Origin: Streptomyces sp. NBC_01244
Lineage (GTDB): Bacteria > Actinomycetota > Actinomycetes > Streptomycetales > Streptomycetaceae
Direction: 5' to 3'
DNA length: 64,000 nucleotides
NCBI RefSeq assembly: GCF_035987325.1
Contig: NZ_CP108488.1
Coordinates: 682,001 to 746,000 of the forward strand
The stretch's first letter is position 1; every line of letters starts with the position of its first letter. The notes beneath the pieces were generated by a model, which worked only from the letters and a program-made list of their open reading frames with translations, was not told the origin of the DNA and did no database searches. Below, in pieces: positions 35,501-42,461 of the stretch. Position numbers and translations under genes: made by a program.

Positions 35501-35930
35501 TCGCGGCGGTGAACCCGATGGTCACCGCGTTCGACTGGGCGGGGTTGAACACCCGGCCCGCCGAAGCGGACAGGGTGGTGAAGGTGTTTCCGTCGGTGCT
35601 GCCCTGCACGGTCAGCGTCTCGGTCCGCGTCTCCCACGGGGCGGGCAGCTTCAGCACCACCTGGTCGACGGCGACGCTGCTGCCGAGGTCCACCTGCACC
35701 CACTGCGGGAAGGTTCCCGAAGGCCCCTCCCAGTAAGAACCCTGGTTGCCGTCGGTGACCCCCGGGGCCCCGTACCCGCCGAGGGAGCCGCTCGCGGAGA
35801 CCGCCTTGCCGAGGGCGAGGTTGGGTCCGCCCGCCGCCGCGGCGAGGCTGACGGGCAGGAGCCCGACCGACATCAGTCCCGCGACCACCGTGCCGGCCAC
35901 CATCAGCCGACCACCTTGCTTCCATCTCAT
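32535..35930 (-). CDS. Giant secreted glucanase, GH87-type, with two F5/8-C, two CARDB and a CBM-like domain
   Basis: A 1131-residue exported polysaccharidase. ATG 35930 gives a signal peptide (MVAGTVVAGLMSVGLLPVSLAAAA). Two discoidin (F5/8 type C) carbohydrate-binding domains lie at about 33-172 and 190-325, joined by a GDPGDPGDPG linker. Two CARDB domains follow (about 335-435, 440-550; PDLTVTDLAWSPATPS and PDLEALSIATNPANP). A CBM35/6-like module (about 560-735; YTEYEAEAGSYTG) precedes a right-handed parallel beta-helix (about 740-1131; ITDYGAIPNDGIDDTLAIQKAV then IYDTMNYPGIMLATDH). The last two resemble alpha-1,3-glucanase/mycodextranase GH87 enzymes, which cut fungal alpha-1,3-glucan. It is apparently a single gene. 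The 5' region has a TTGACA on the minus strand near 36070 and an A/T-rich stretch near 36000. Confidence 0.85.
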   Translation of the reverse strand: MRWKQGGRLMVAGTVVAGLMSVGLLPVSLAAAAGGPNLALGKAVSASGSLGGYGAPGVTDGNQGSYWEGPSGTFPQWVQVDLGSSVAVDQVVLKLPAPWETRTETLTVQGSTDGNTFTTLSASAGRVFNPAQSNAVTIGFTAATVRYVRVNVSANTGWQAAQISELEVYSADGSGDPGDPGDPGTPPPVGVNLAKGKPIEASSTTQSFVAANANDDSVTSYWEAGGQQSTLTVKLGSNADVTGVVLKLNPDPAWGNRTQSFEILGREQSASGFTTLKARADYAFSPAGNQNTVTVPVSGRLAEVQLKFSGNTGAGGGQAAEFQVIGAAAPNPDLTVTDLAWSPATPSESDAVTVNATVRNAGTAASPATTVNVSLEGAVAGSAPVGALAAGASATVPVAVGKRPMGSYTVSAVVDPAGTVPEQNDTNNSRTAAAKLVVGQAPGPDLEALSIATNPANPAVGAPVSFTVAVRNRGTSAVSAGTITRLVAGSTTLNGPTPAIPAGETVNVPINGTWTAVSGGATLTATADGTNLVTETNETNNSHSRAVVVGRGAALPYTEYEAEAGSYTGTLLQSDAKRTFGHTNFATESSGRESVRLSSAGQYVQFTSTNQANSIVVRNSIPDAANGGGADATISLYVNGSFAQKLNLSSKHSWLYGSTDSPEGLTNTPGGDARRLFDESHALLAQSYPPGTTFRLQRDAGDTASYYVIDLIDLEQVAPAASKPAECTSITDYGAIPNDGIDDTLAIQKAVTADQNGQIACVWIPQGQWRQEQKILTDDPLNRGQFNQVGISDVSIRGAGMWHSQLYTLTQPQDAGGINHPHEGNFGFEIDDNTQISDIAIFGSGRIRGGDGNAEGGVGLNGRFGKNTKITNVWIEHANVGVWVGRDYDNIPALWGPGDGIEFNGMRIRDTYADGINFANGTRNSTVFNSSFRTTGDDALAVWSSKYVKDQSVDIGHDNHFRNNTIQLPWRANGIALYGGYGNTIENNLIYDTMNYPGIMLATDHDPLPFSGQTLIAGNGLFRTGGAFWNEDQEFGAITLFPSNLPIPGVVIRDTDIHDSTYDGIQFKTGGGVMSDVKITNVTIDKSNNGSGILAMGGARGNAILSNVTITGSAQGNILIEPGSQFLINGG

Positions 35931-36102
35931 GCTGTCCTCTGTTCCATGAGGGGACCCGGCCCGACGCAGCCGCGCCTGCCGCAAACTTGCGTACCGTTAT
36001 TAATTTTTTGAGTGATCTGATCGCAGTTATGCGGCCATGGCGCCACAGGTTTCTAGCAGATGACGACTTTGTCAACGCTTCGCACAGAGGGGGGAGTTCG
36101 GA

Positions 36103-36580
36103 TCACACCCCGGGCCAGCCGCGCTCCAGGTGGGCGAAGGCCACGTCCAGGGCGCTCCTCGGGTCCGGCCGCGTGCCCGCGAGATCGGGGATCTCCAGGA
36201 CGTAGCGGGCCAGGATGCGCAGCGAATCGTCGTCGGCCGGGCGTCCGCACCTCGGCGATGACCCCGGCCAGGACCTCCTCGCAGCCCGTCCACATCCGGC
36301 GGGCGTAGGCGCGCAGTGCGGGGGTGGCCACGACGAGCTGCGTCTTGAGCAGGAACTCCGGTGCCGGATCCGGATCGAAGGGGCCGCGGCCGGCGAAGAA
36401 CGCATGCAGGGCCGCCAGGACCGACACCCCGTCGGCCCGGCCGCGTACCGCGAGGGCGAGGGACTCGGCCCGCTCGGCGCCGTCCTCCAGGATCAGCGCC
36501 TCCTTCCCGCCGGGGAAGTGTGCGAACAGGGTCGTCAGGGCCGTGTCGGCGGCCTCGGCGACCTTGACCTGGTCGAAGCC
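36103..36580 (-). pseudogene. TetR-family regulator remnant (5' truncated, frameshifted)
   Basis: Reading leftward, GFDQVKVAEAADTALTTLFAHFPGGKEALI is the second half of a TetR HTH with no preceding helix. The ligand-binding part continues to CEEVLAGVIAEVR, then needs a frame change near 36250 to continue as DDDSLRILARYVLEIPD...RSALDVAFAHLERGWPGV. The first 20 or so residues and the start are missing: at about 36580 the sequence passes straight into the oppositely oriented monooxygenase remnant. It is best read as a dead gene. Confidence 0.75.
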
Positions 36581-37661
36581 AGCCTCACCCTGGCCCGCGT
36601 CCTGCACGTGCACGGAATCGAGGCGGCCGTCTTCGACCTCGACGCCTCACCCACCGCCCGCGACCAGGGCGGCGTGCTCGATCTGCACGAGGAATCCGGC
36701 CAGGCCGCCCTGCGCGCGGCCGGGCTCCACGAGGACTTCCGCGCGCTCGTACTCTCCGGCGGCCAGGCCATGCGGATCCTCGACAGCGGCGCGGCCGTCC
36801 ACCTCGAACACGCCGATGAGCAGGACGGCGAGGACCACGGCCGCCCCGAGGTGCACCGTGCCGCGCTGCGCGACCTCCTCCTCGACTCGCTCCCCGCGGG
36901 AACGGTCCGCTGGGGGTCCAGGGCCACCGGCGTACGGGCCCTCGCCGACGGCGTCCACGAGGTGGCTCTGGCCGACGGGTCCGTCTTCACCACCGGCCTG
37001 CTCATCGGCGCGGACGGCGCCTGGTCGAAGGTCCGCCCGCTGGTCTCGTCCGCGCTCCCCCGGTACAGCGGCCTGTCCTTCGCCGAGGCGCACCTGTACG
37101 ACGCGGATGTCCGCCATCCCGCGAGCGCGGCCCCGGTCGGCGGCGGGATGATGTTCGCGCTCGACGAGGGCCTGGGTCTGCTCGCCCACCGCGAGCCGGG
37201 AGGCACCGTGCACGTCTACGCCGCCCTGCGGACGGGCGAGGACTGGGCCGCCGATTCCGCCCCGGCGATGGAAGCCGTCCTGGAGCGGTTCGCCGGATGG
37301 GACCCGCGGCTGCGCGCGCTCGTCGCCGGCAGCGACGTCCCGCTCGTGGGACGGCCGATTCACGCGCTGCCGGTGGGCCACCGCTGGACCCGCACCCCCG
37401 GCGTGACCCTGATCGGCGACGCCGCGCACCTGATGTCCCCCTTCGCCGGGCGCCAACCTGCCCATGCTCGACGGCGCCGAGCTCGCCGCGGCCCTGGTGG
37501 CCCGCCCCGGGGACCCGGAGGGTGCCTTCACCGCGTACGAGGAGGCGATGTTCCCCCGCTCCGAGGCCGCCGCGGCCGAGTCCGCGGACAACCTCGACCT
37601 GTGCTTCGGCGCCGGAGCGCCGAAGACCCTGGTGGAGCGGATGGCCTCCTACACCGGCTGA
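36578..37661 (+). pseudogene. FAD-dependent monooxygenase remnant (5' truncated, frameshifted)
   Basis: A flavin monooxygenase reading frame that begins inside the Rossmann motif: LTLARVLHVHGIEAAVFDLDAS normally follows a GxGxxGG loop, which is absent, and no start codon precedes it. Later motifs are intact (LLIGADGAWSKVRPLV, TLIGDAAHLMSPFAG). Near 37453 the frame breaks: GCCGGGCGCCAAC lacks 5 bases relative to an expected GGG-GAG-GGC-GCC-AAC, and reading resumes as NLPMLDGAELAAALV to the stop at 37661. Together with the head-to-head TetR remnant it records one deletion that removed both 5' ends and the shared promoter. Confidence 0.78.
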
Positions 37662-38251
37662 GCGCGGACGGGCTCCGCCGGGGCCGGGGCGAGGCGGACC
37701 ACCGCCGCGCGCCCGGAGCTCCGTAGCAGGACCTCGCGCGCTCCGGTCATCAACGCGGCGTCGTACGAGCCCAGTTCGGTGGAGCCGTCGACCTCGGCCG
37801 TCCCCTCCAGGGCGACGATCAGCAGGCTCTCGCCGGGCCGTACGGCGAGCGCGAGGTCGCCCCGTACGACGGCGGTGTCGGCCCTCACCACGCCGCGGCG
37901 GTACATCACGTTGAAGTTCACCACCGGCCCGCCCAGCAGCCGGCAGCCGGTCGGCTCGTCGCCGGGGAACCGCTGGGGCGCGTACCGCCGGTCCACGAGG
38001 CGTCGTACGCCGCCGATCTCGAGGTCCATGCCGGCGCCCTCCGCGAGGGTGAGCGTGCGGTCGACGCCGGGGAACACGGAGAAGGCGCCGTCGGCGGTCA
38101 CCTCCGCGAGGCTGACCCGCCAGCCGAAATCGTCCATCCCGGAGCCCTCGGGCCCGGCGGCGATCTCGCGGGTCACTCCCCCGCCGTTCTTCCACCGGGC
38201 CGCCGGGCGGTCGGCCGCCCGCAGGATCCGGATCACTGCTTCGCTGCTCAT
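37649..38251 (-). CDS. hutD: HutD/Ves-family cupin-like protein
   Basis: A 200-residue protein of the HutD/Ves bicupin-like family: RPAARWKNGGGVTREIAAGPEG near the start (the family signature W-x-N-GGG-x-T-RE), DDFGWRVSLAEVTADGAFSVFPGVDRTLTLAEG, and VNFNVMYRRG. HutD proteins are linked to histidine utilisation in proteobacteria, and Ves to cold-shock in E. coli; the molecular role is unclear. It is intact although both neighbours are pseudogenes. Its last 13 bases overlap the end of the monooxygenase remnant. Confidence 0.85.
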   Translation of the reverse strand: MSSEAVIRILRAADRPAARWKNGGGVTREIAAGPEGSGMDDFGWRVSLAEVTADGAFSVFPGVDRTLTLAEGAGMDLEIGGVRRLVDRRYAPQRFPGDEPTGCRLLGGPVVNFNVMYRRGVVRADTAVVRGDLALAVRPGESLLIVALEGTAEVDGSTELGSYDAALMTGAREVLLRSSGRAAVVRLAPAPAEPVRAQPV

Positions 38252-38325
38252 GGCACCCTTCCGGGCCCGGGGAGATCCTTTCCGGGCCCGGTCGAGCCTA
38301 TCCAGCCGAAGGCCGGCCGGTGCGC

Positions 38326-38996
38326 TCAGCCGATCGCGAGGTCGTCGCCGTGGACCGGGCCCTGGCCGTACCAGCCGTGCGGGGAGACGGTGGCCGTGCC
38401 GGAGGGACCGGTGGTGAACGGGACCGTGAGCGTGGTCCAGCCCGTGGAGCCGGTCCAGGGCGCTGCCGCTCGCGCCGGGGTTTTGGGCGCTGCCCGAGCA
38501 GGTGTCGGAGCCGCCGGTGCCCGGGCGGCCTCCGTTGTCGCGCCGCAAGGCCCAGAAGGAAAGGGTGTCGATGCCCTTGGCCGTGGCCCAGTTGTAGACG
38601 GCGGTGGCGTCGGCCGTGGTGAAGGTCTCGGCGGCGCCGAAGTCGTCGATGCCCGGCATCTCGGTGACGCCGATCATGCCCCTGCTCCCGAGCCCGCTCG
38701 TGGTGGTGGGCAGGGTGTACGAGATCTGCAGCGGCGGCCGGTGGCGGCGGCCCGGTCCTGGAGCTTCTTGACGGCCTGGTTGCGGCGGTCGACCGCCGCC
38801 TTGTCGGTCAGGGACTTGTCCTCGATGTCCATGTCGAGGCGGCTGACATCGTAGGTCGTGACGACTTTCTGGTAGGCCGCGGTGATCGCGTCCACGCTGG
38901 TGCGGCTGTCGGCGATCTCGGTGCCGCCGCGATGGGCCGCGTAGCCGCCGAAGGAGGGGATGACGTCCCCGCCGCGCGAGCGGATGGTGGTGAAGT
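38326..38996 (-). pseudogene. GH18 chitinase remnant with several lesions
   Basis: Leftward fragments of a secreted GH18 chitinase. FTTIRSRGGDVIPSFGGYAAHRGG opens right after a stop, with no signal peptide. SVDAITAAYQKVVTTYDVSRLDMDIED still carries the DxDxE catalytic motif. A frame change occurs near 38735, then LQISYTLPTTTSGLG joins directly to MIGVTEMPGIDDFGAAE. In intact relatives I expect about 60 more residues here, including the MxYD region. A further frame change near 38440 leads to a C-terminal module (GWTTLTVPFTTGPSGTATVS...GDDLAIG). With a truncated start, an internal deletion and two frameshifts it cannot encode an active enzyme. Confidence 0.75.
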
Positions 38997-39026
38997 CTCA
39001 AGGGTGCGGTCTCTTGAACGGGTAAA

Positions 39027-39072
39027 GCCGCCCCCGGGCCCCTCCGCATCTGCGGCGGGGCCCGGGGGCGGC
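39027..39072 (-). terminator. Very stable hairpin after the MFS gene
   Basis: GCCGCCCCCGGGCCCC (39027-39042) pairs with GGGGCCCGGGGGCGGC (39057-39072), 16 bp. The loop itself forms CCGCA/TGCGG. It is 53 bases downstream of the leftward stop at 39125. Confidence 0.8.
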
Positions 39073-39124
39073 TCGGTGGTGAGGTGACGCCGCTCCGGTG
39101 ATGCGGTGCGGACCGACCAACCGA

Positions 39125-40678
39125 TCAGGCGTCGGCCTTCTCGGCCGACGGCACGGGAGTCTTCGCGGCGGACTCCGCGGCGGCCACCGACGCCGGGCCG
39201 CCGCCTGCCGCCGGCGCGGTGGCGTCCGTCGCGTCGGTCCGCGGGCCGTGTGCCCCGCGCAGGCCGATTCCGCTGATCACCGCGACCAGGCCGAAGGCCA
39301 CGGCGCCGATGGCGAAGGTGAGGGTGAAGCCGGATTCGGCCGGCAGCGCGGGAACTCCCGCCGGGAGGTGTTCGATCGTCTTCGAGGCCAGGATGGTGGT
39401 CACGATGGCGCTGCCGATCGCGCTGCCGGTGGACCGGGAGATCGAGTTGATGCCGTTGGCGATGCCGCTCTGGTGGTGCGGGACGCTCGCCATGATCACG
39501 GCCGGCATGGCCGCGTAGCCGAAGCTGACGGCCGCGCCGACGATGAGGCCGGCACCGATCACCGAGGCGCTGTGCCCGTGGTCCAGGGCGAGCCAGCCGA
39601 AGCCGGCGGCTCCGAGGGCCGCGGCCACGGCCAGTGCGGCGCGCGGCCCGCGGTGGCGGACCAGCTGCCCGCCGATCGGCGAGGCGAGGAGAGAGACGAT
39701 CGCGCCGGGCAGCAGGAACTCCACGGAGGCCCGCAGGATGGAGGCGTCGAAGCCGTAGCCGGTCAGGGCCTTCGGCATCTGGACGAGGTAGGAGACGCCC
39801 AGGAAGTTCGCGAACATGCCGAAGCCGACGAGGATGCCGGCCAGGTTGGCCATCAGGACCGGACGGTGGACGAACATCCGCATGTCGACGAGGGGCTCGC
39901 GGACCTTGAGCTCGGTGAGCACCCAGACGGCGGTCATGACGACGGCGCCGGCGAAGCTGCCCAGCGTGCGGCCGGAGGCCCAGCCCCACTCGTGGCCCTG
40001 GGAGATCGGGAGCAGGAGCAGCAGCAGGGCGATGCCCAGGGTGAGCGCGCCGAGGAAGTCCGTACGGCCTCCGGTCTTGTGCCGGGTCGCCGGAACCAGG
40101 AAGACCACGGCGAGCAGCGCGAGCACGGCGAAGCCGGTGGCCATCCAGAAGGCGTTGCGGTAGTCGGCGTCGCTGCCGGAGGTCAGCAGGCCGGTGGCGA
40201 CGAGCGCCAGGCCGCTGCCGAACGCGAGGGTGCCGCTGACCAGGGCCATCGCTCCGGGGAGCTTCTGCGGTCGGACCTCTTCGCGCAGCACCGAGAGGGC
40301 CAGCGGGAAGATCGCGGTGGCGGCGCCCTGGAGGACGCGGCCGAGGAGGAGCAGGGGCAGGGAGGACGCCAGCGCCGCGATGACGGAGCCCGCGACCATG
40401 ACGCCGAGTACGGCCACCAGCGTCGGCTTCTTGCCGTGCTGGTCGCCGAAGCGGCCGAGCAGCGGGGTGAAGACGGCGGCGGACAGCAGGGTGGCGGTGG
40501 TCACCCAGCTGACGTTGGCGGTGGTGGTGCCGAGATCGCTGCGGATCAGACCGAGGATCGGGACCGGCAGCGTCTGCATCATCGACACGACCATGGCGGC
40601 CAGGCTCAGGGCGAAGACGATGACCGTCTCGTTCCGGCGGCCGCCGGCCTGGGTGGTGGCGGAGGGGGTGGGGCTCAT
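39125..40678 (-). CDS. MFS drug-efflux transporter (DHA2, 14-TM type)
   Basis: A 517-residue proton-driven efflux pump with about 14 hydrophobic segments. Motif A is present in the first cytoplasmic loop (LLGRFGDQHGKKPTLV), motif B near LLLLGRVLQGAATAI, and the motif C-like LVSGTLAFGSGLAL. It is divergent from a MarR regulator with two matching palindromes in between, the classical layout for MarR control of a drug or xenobiotic pump. Confidence 0.9.
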   Translation of the reverse strand: MSPTPSATTQAGGRRNETVIVFALSLAAMVVSMMQTLPVPILGLIRSDLGTTTANVSWVTTATLLSAAVFTPLLGRFGDQHGKKPTLVAVLGVMVAGSVIAALASSLPLLLLGRVLQGAATAIFPLALSVLREEVRPQKLPGAMALVSGTLAFGSGLALVATGLLTSGSDADYRNAFWMATGFAVLALLAVVFLVPATRHKTGGRTDFLGALTLGIALLLLLLPISQGHEWGWASGRTLGSFAGAVVMTAVWVLTELKVREPLVDMRMFVHRPVLMANLAGILVGFGMFANFLGVSYLVQMPKALTGYGFDASILRASVEFLLPGAIVSLLASPIGGQLVRHRGPRAALAVAAALGAAGFGWLALDHGHSASVIGAGLIVGAAVSFGYAAMPAVIMASVPHHQSGIANGINSISRSTGSAIGSAIVTTILASKTIEHLPAGVPALPAESGFTLTFAIGAVAFGLVAVISGIGLRGAHGPRTDATDATAPAAGGGPASVAAAESAAKTPVPSAEKADA

Positions 40679-40717
40679 GGCAGGGAGGACCTTTTCAGTG
40701 CTTCAGATCGCAGATGT

Positions 40718-40730
40718 TTGACGTCATCAA
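40718..40730. promoter_or_regulatory. Candidate MarR operator, pump side
   Basis: TTGA-CGTCA-TCAA, 40 bases upstream of the MFS start. It has the same form (TTGA-N5-TCAA) as the site at 40787, which suggests one dimer per site. Confidence 0.55.
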
Positions 40731-40786
40731 GTACTTCGACTCCAGCAGACGGTAGACCTCAATAGTTAAGGTGGTCAAGTAAAAGG

Positions 40787-40815
40787 TTGATAATGTCAAA
40801 CACCTTGAGTACGCT
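40787..40815 (+). promoter_or_regulatory. MarR operator overlapping a -35/-10 promoter for the marR-like gene
   Basis: TTGA-TAATG-TCAA (40787-40799) overlaps a TTGATA -35 that is 17 bases from TACGCT at 40810-40815. Start of transcription would fall at about 40822, the ATG itself. No ribosome site precedes it, so the mRNA is probably leaderless and autorepressed. Confidence 0.55.
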
Positions 40816-40821
40816 CCGAGC

Positions 40822-41265
40822 ATGAGCGCCACCACCCCCCACGCCGTCCCGACCAAGCTGGAGCTGCTGGAGCTGCTCGCCGCCATCGGCACCGCCCAGT
40901 GGCGGGATTTCGCGTCGGCCGCCGCGCACCACGGCCTCACCTCCACCCAGGCGAAGGTCCTCGCCCAGCTGAAGGGCCCGCTCCCGATGCGGGGCCTCGC
41001 CACCCTGCTGGTGTGCGACGCCTCGAACGTGACCGGCATCGTGGACCGGCTGGAGGCCCGCGAGCTGGTCCGCCGCGAGCCCGACCCCGCGGACCGGCGC
41101 GTCAAGAACGTCGTGGCCACGGACGCGGGCCGCGAGGTGATCCGCCGGGTGCGCGAGGAGATGCAGGCCACGCACGGCGCCCTCGACGTCCTGGACGACA
41201 CCGAGCGCGCGACGCTCCACGCCCTGCTCGAGCGGTTGCGGCCGACCCTGGAGAAGGAGGCCTGA
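40822..41265 (+). CDS. MarR-family regulator
   Basis: A 147-residue winged-helix regulator. The wHTH is visible: LTSTQAKVLAQLKGPLPMRGLATLLVCDASNVTGIVDRLEARELVRREPDPADRRVKNVVAT (about 40-100), with the DxRxK/N wing typical of MarR. It should repress the divergent MFS pump gene and itself through the TTGA-N5-TCAA sites and be released by a ligand, perhaps a pump substrate. Confidence 0.92.
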   Translation: MSATTPHAVPTKLELLELLAAIGTAQWRDFASAAAHHGLTSTQAKVLAQLKGPLPMRGLATLLVCDASNVTGIVDRLEARELVRREPDPADRRVKNVVATDAGREVIRRVREEMQATHGALDVLDDTERATLHALLERLRPTLEKEA

Positions 41266-41357
41266 GACCGGTCCGGAGCCGCCTCGCGCGAACGCGTTGG
41301 CCAGGGGAAACACCACCTGACAGACTGCAACGGCTTCAGAACATTCCAGGAGGACGC

Positions 41358-41549
41358 ATGTCAGAAGAATCAGACACCCCGCAGAACGAATCGCCGGCCG
41401 AGGAGGCCAAGCGGAAGTTCAAGGAGGCCCTGGAGCGGAACGCCGCCAATGCCCAGTCGCAGCAGGCACACCAGAGCCGGGCGAAGATCCAGGGCGCCGG
41501 CGGCAACCCCGGGGGCAAGAACAAGAAGGTCCGCCGCAAGACCGGCTGA
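41358..41549 (+). CDS. Small DUF5302-type protein
   Basis: A 63-residue, highly charged protein: acidic start (SEESDTPQNESPAEEAKRKFKEALERN) and basic end (GKNKKVRRKTG). It has an excellent ribosome site (CCAGGAGG 4-6 bases before ATG). The pattern matches the actinobacterial DUF5302 family, whose function is unknown. Predicted helical in the first half and disordered after. It is followed by a hairpin at 41594-41630. Confidence 0.8.
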   Translation: MSEESDTPQNESPAEEAKRKFKEALERNAANAQSQQAHQSRAKIQGAGGNPGGKNKKVRRKTG

Positions 41550-41593
41550 CCGCCGCGGCGTCGCGTTGCCGCGACACCGCCCCTGCCGGCCTC

Positions 41594-41630
41594 GACCGGG
41601 TCCGGGACCGCGCACGGTCCGGATCCGGTC
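41594..41630 (+). terminator. Hairpin after DUF5302 gene; start of a 331-base gap
   Basis: GACCGGGTCCGGGACCG (41594-41610) pairs imperfectly with CGGTCCGGATCCGGTC (41615-41630) around CGCA. The rest of the gap to the rodlin gene (41631-41880) is promoter region. A GCGACAGT direct repeat lies at about 41853-41867 just before the rodlin start. Confidence 0.6.
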
Positions 41631-41880
41631 GGGGGCGGCACCTCCCCCAGCGCACGGGGCGCGAACCAGGGGGGCACGCGCACGTACGCACCCGGGGAAC
41701 GAGATCCGCCCGCCTGTCGGCATTGGGTCAATCGGCCGACGCCCGACCGCACCGGTGGAGTGCAAGGTTGAGCCACTCGGGTGATGGGTGATAACCCCCG
41801 GTGTCCACGGCAGTTGAGCAGCTCGTCCCGCCGAGGGCAGCTATCTCATGCGACAGTGCGACAGAAGAAGGATCTCCCAC

Positions 41881-42291
41881 ATGCTCAAGAAGTTCATGGC
41901 CACCGCAGCCGCCACCGCCGCCGTTCTGGGTGCCGGTGCCGCCGTAGCCTCCCCGGCGATGGCGATCGGCAACGACAACGGCGTCAACACGGTCAACGGC
42001 AACAACTCCTCGCAGCTCTACGGCAACCAGGAGACCGGCGGCGCCATGAGCCCGCAGATGTCCGCCATCCAGGGCTCCCTGAACAAGCTCTGTGTCGGCC
42101 TGCCCGCGAAGCTCAACGTCCAGTCGGTCCTGGCCCTGGTCAACGTCGGCGTCCAGGACATCCCGATCGCGTCCAACCCGCAGAACCAGCAGTGCGCCGA
42201 GAACTCCACCCAGGCCAAGGGTGACGAGACCGCTTCGCACATCCTGGACAACATCCCGGTCCTCTCCGGCAACCTCTCCGCCGGTAGCTGA
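41881..42291 (+). CDS. rdlA: Rodlin (rodlet-layer spore surface protein)
   Basis: A 136-residue secreted protein of the rodlin family (RdlA/RdlB), which with chaplins forms the rodlet pattern on Streptomyces spores. The signal peptide ends near SPAMA (28), then the rodlin signature IGNDNGVNTVNGNNSSQLYGNQETGGAMSPQMSAIQGSLNKLCVGLPAK, and the second Cys in NPQNQQCAENSTQAKGDETASHILD. Only one rodlin gene is visible, whereas S. coelicolor has a divergent pair. AAGGATC precedes the ATG. It is closed by a hairpin with a T-run at 42303-42350. Confidence 0.93.
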   Translation: MLKKFMATAAATAAVLGAGAAVASPAMAIGNDNGVNTVNGNNSSQLYGNQETGGAMSPQMSAIQGSLNKLCVGLPAKLNVQSVLALVNVGVQDIPIASNPQNQQCAENSTQAKGDETASHILDNIPVLSGNLSAGS

Positions 42292-42302
42292 CCCCCACAA
42301 CC

Positions 42303-42350
42303 AAGCGCCGGTGCACCGCCCTTCGGGGCATGGCACCGGTGCTTCATTTT
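42303..42350 (+). terminator. Intrinsic terminator after rodlin gene
   Basis: AAGCGCCGGTGC (42303-42314) pairs with GCACCGGTGCTT (42333-42344) with one G-T wobble, followed by CATTTT. One of the few canonical T-run terminators in the window. Confidence 0.75.
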
Positions 42351-42377
42351 GGTCTAGACCTTGACAGGTCCAGACCA
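42350..42377 (+). promoter_or_regulatory. Chitinase-type operator repeats (DasR-like sites) with -35 between
   Basis: TGGTCTAGACC (42350-42360) and GGTCCAGACCA (42367-42377) are the paired 12-bp-like repeats known from Streptomyces chitinase promoters; the first matches the DasR responsive element core GGTCTAGACC. TTGACA (42361-42366) lies between them. They end 84 bases before the chitinase GTG. Confidence 0.75.
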
Positions 42378-42461
42378 TCCTCGCTTCAGTGGGCGCAGTT
42401 GTCCGTTGCCCGTTGCCCCCCACGGCGACACGGCAACTCCCCCCACCGAAGGAGAACTTCC

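Noticed and set aside
32757..36011. Long open frame antisense to the GH87-type gene
   Set aside because: No recognisable domain and composition of a shadow frame. The opposite strand has clear signal peptide, discoidin, CARDB and beta-helix features.
36578..37661. Functional FAD monooxygenase with an alternative start
   Set aside because: The nucleotide-binding GxGxxG loop is missing and a frameshift removes the C-terminal part, so no start choice restores a working enzyme.
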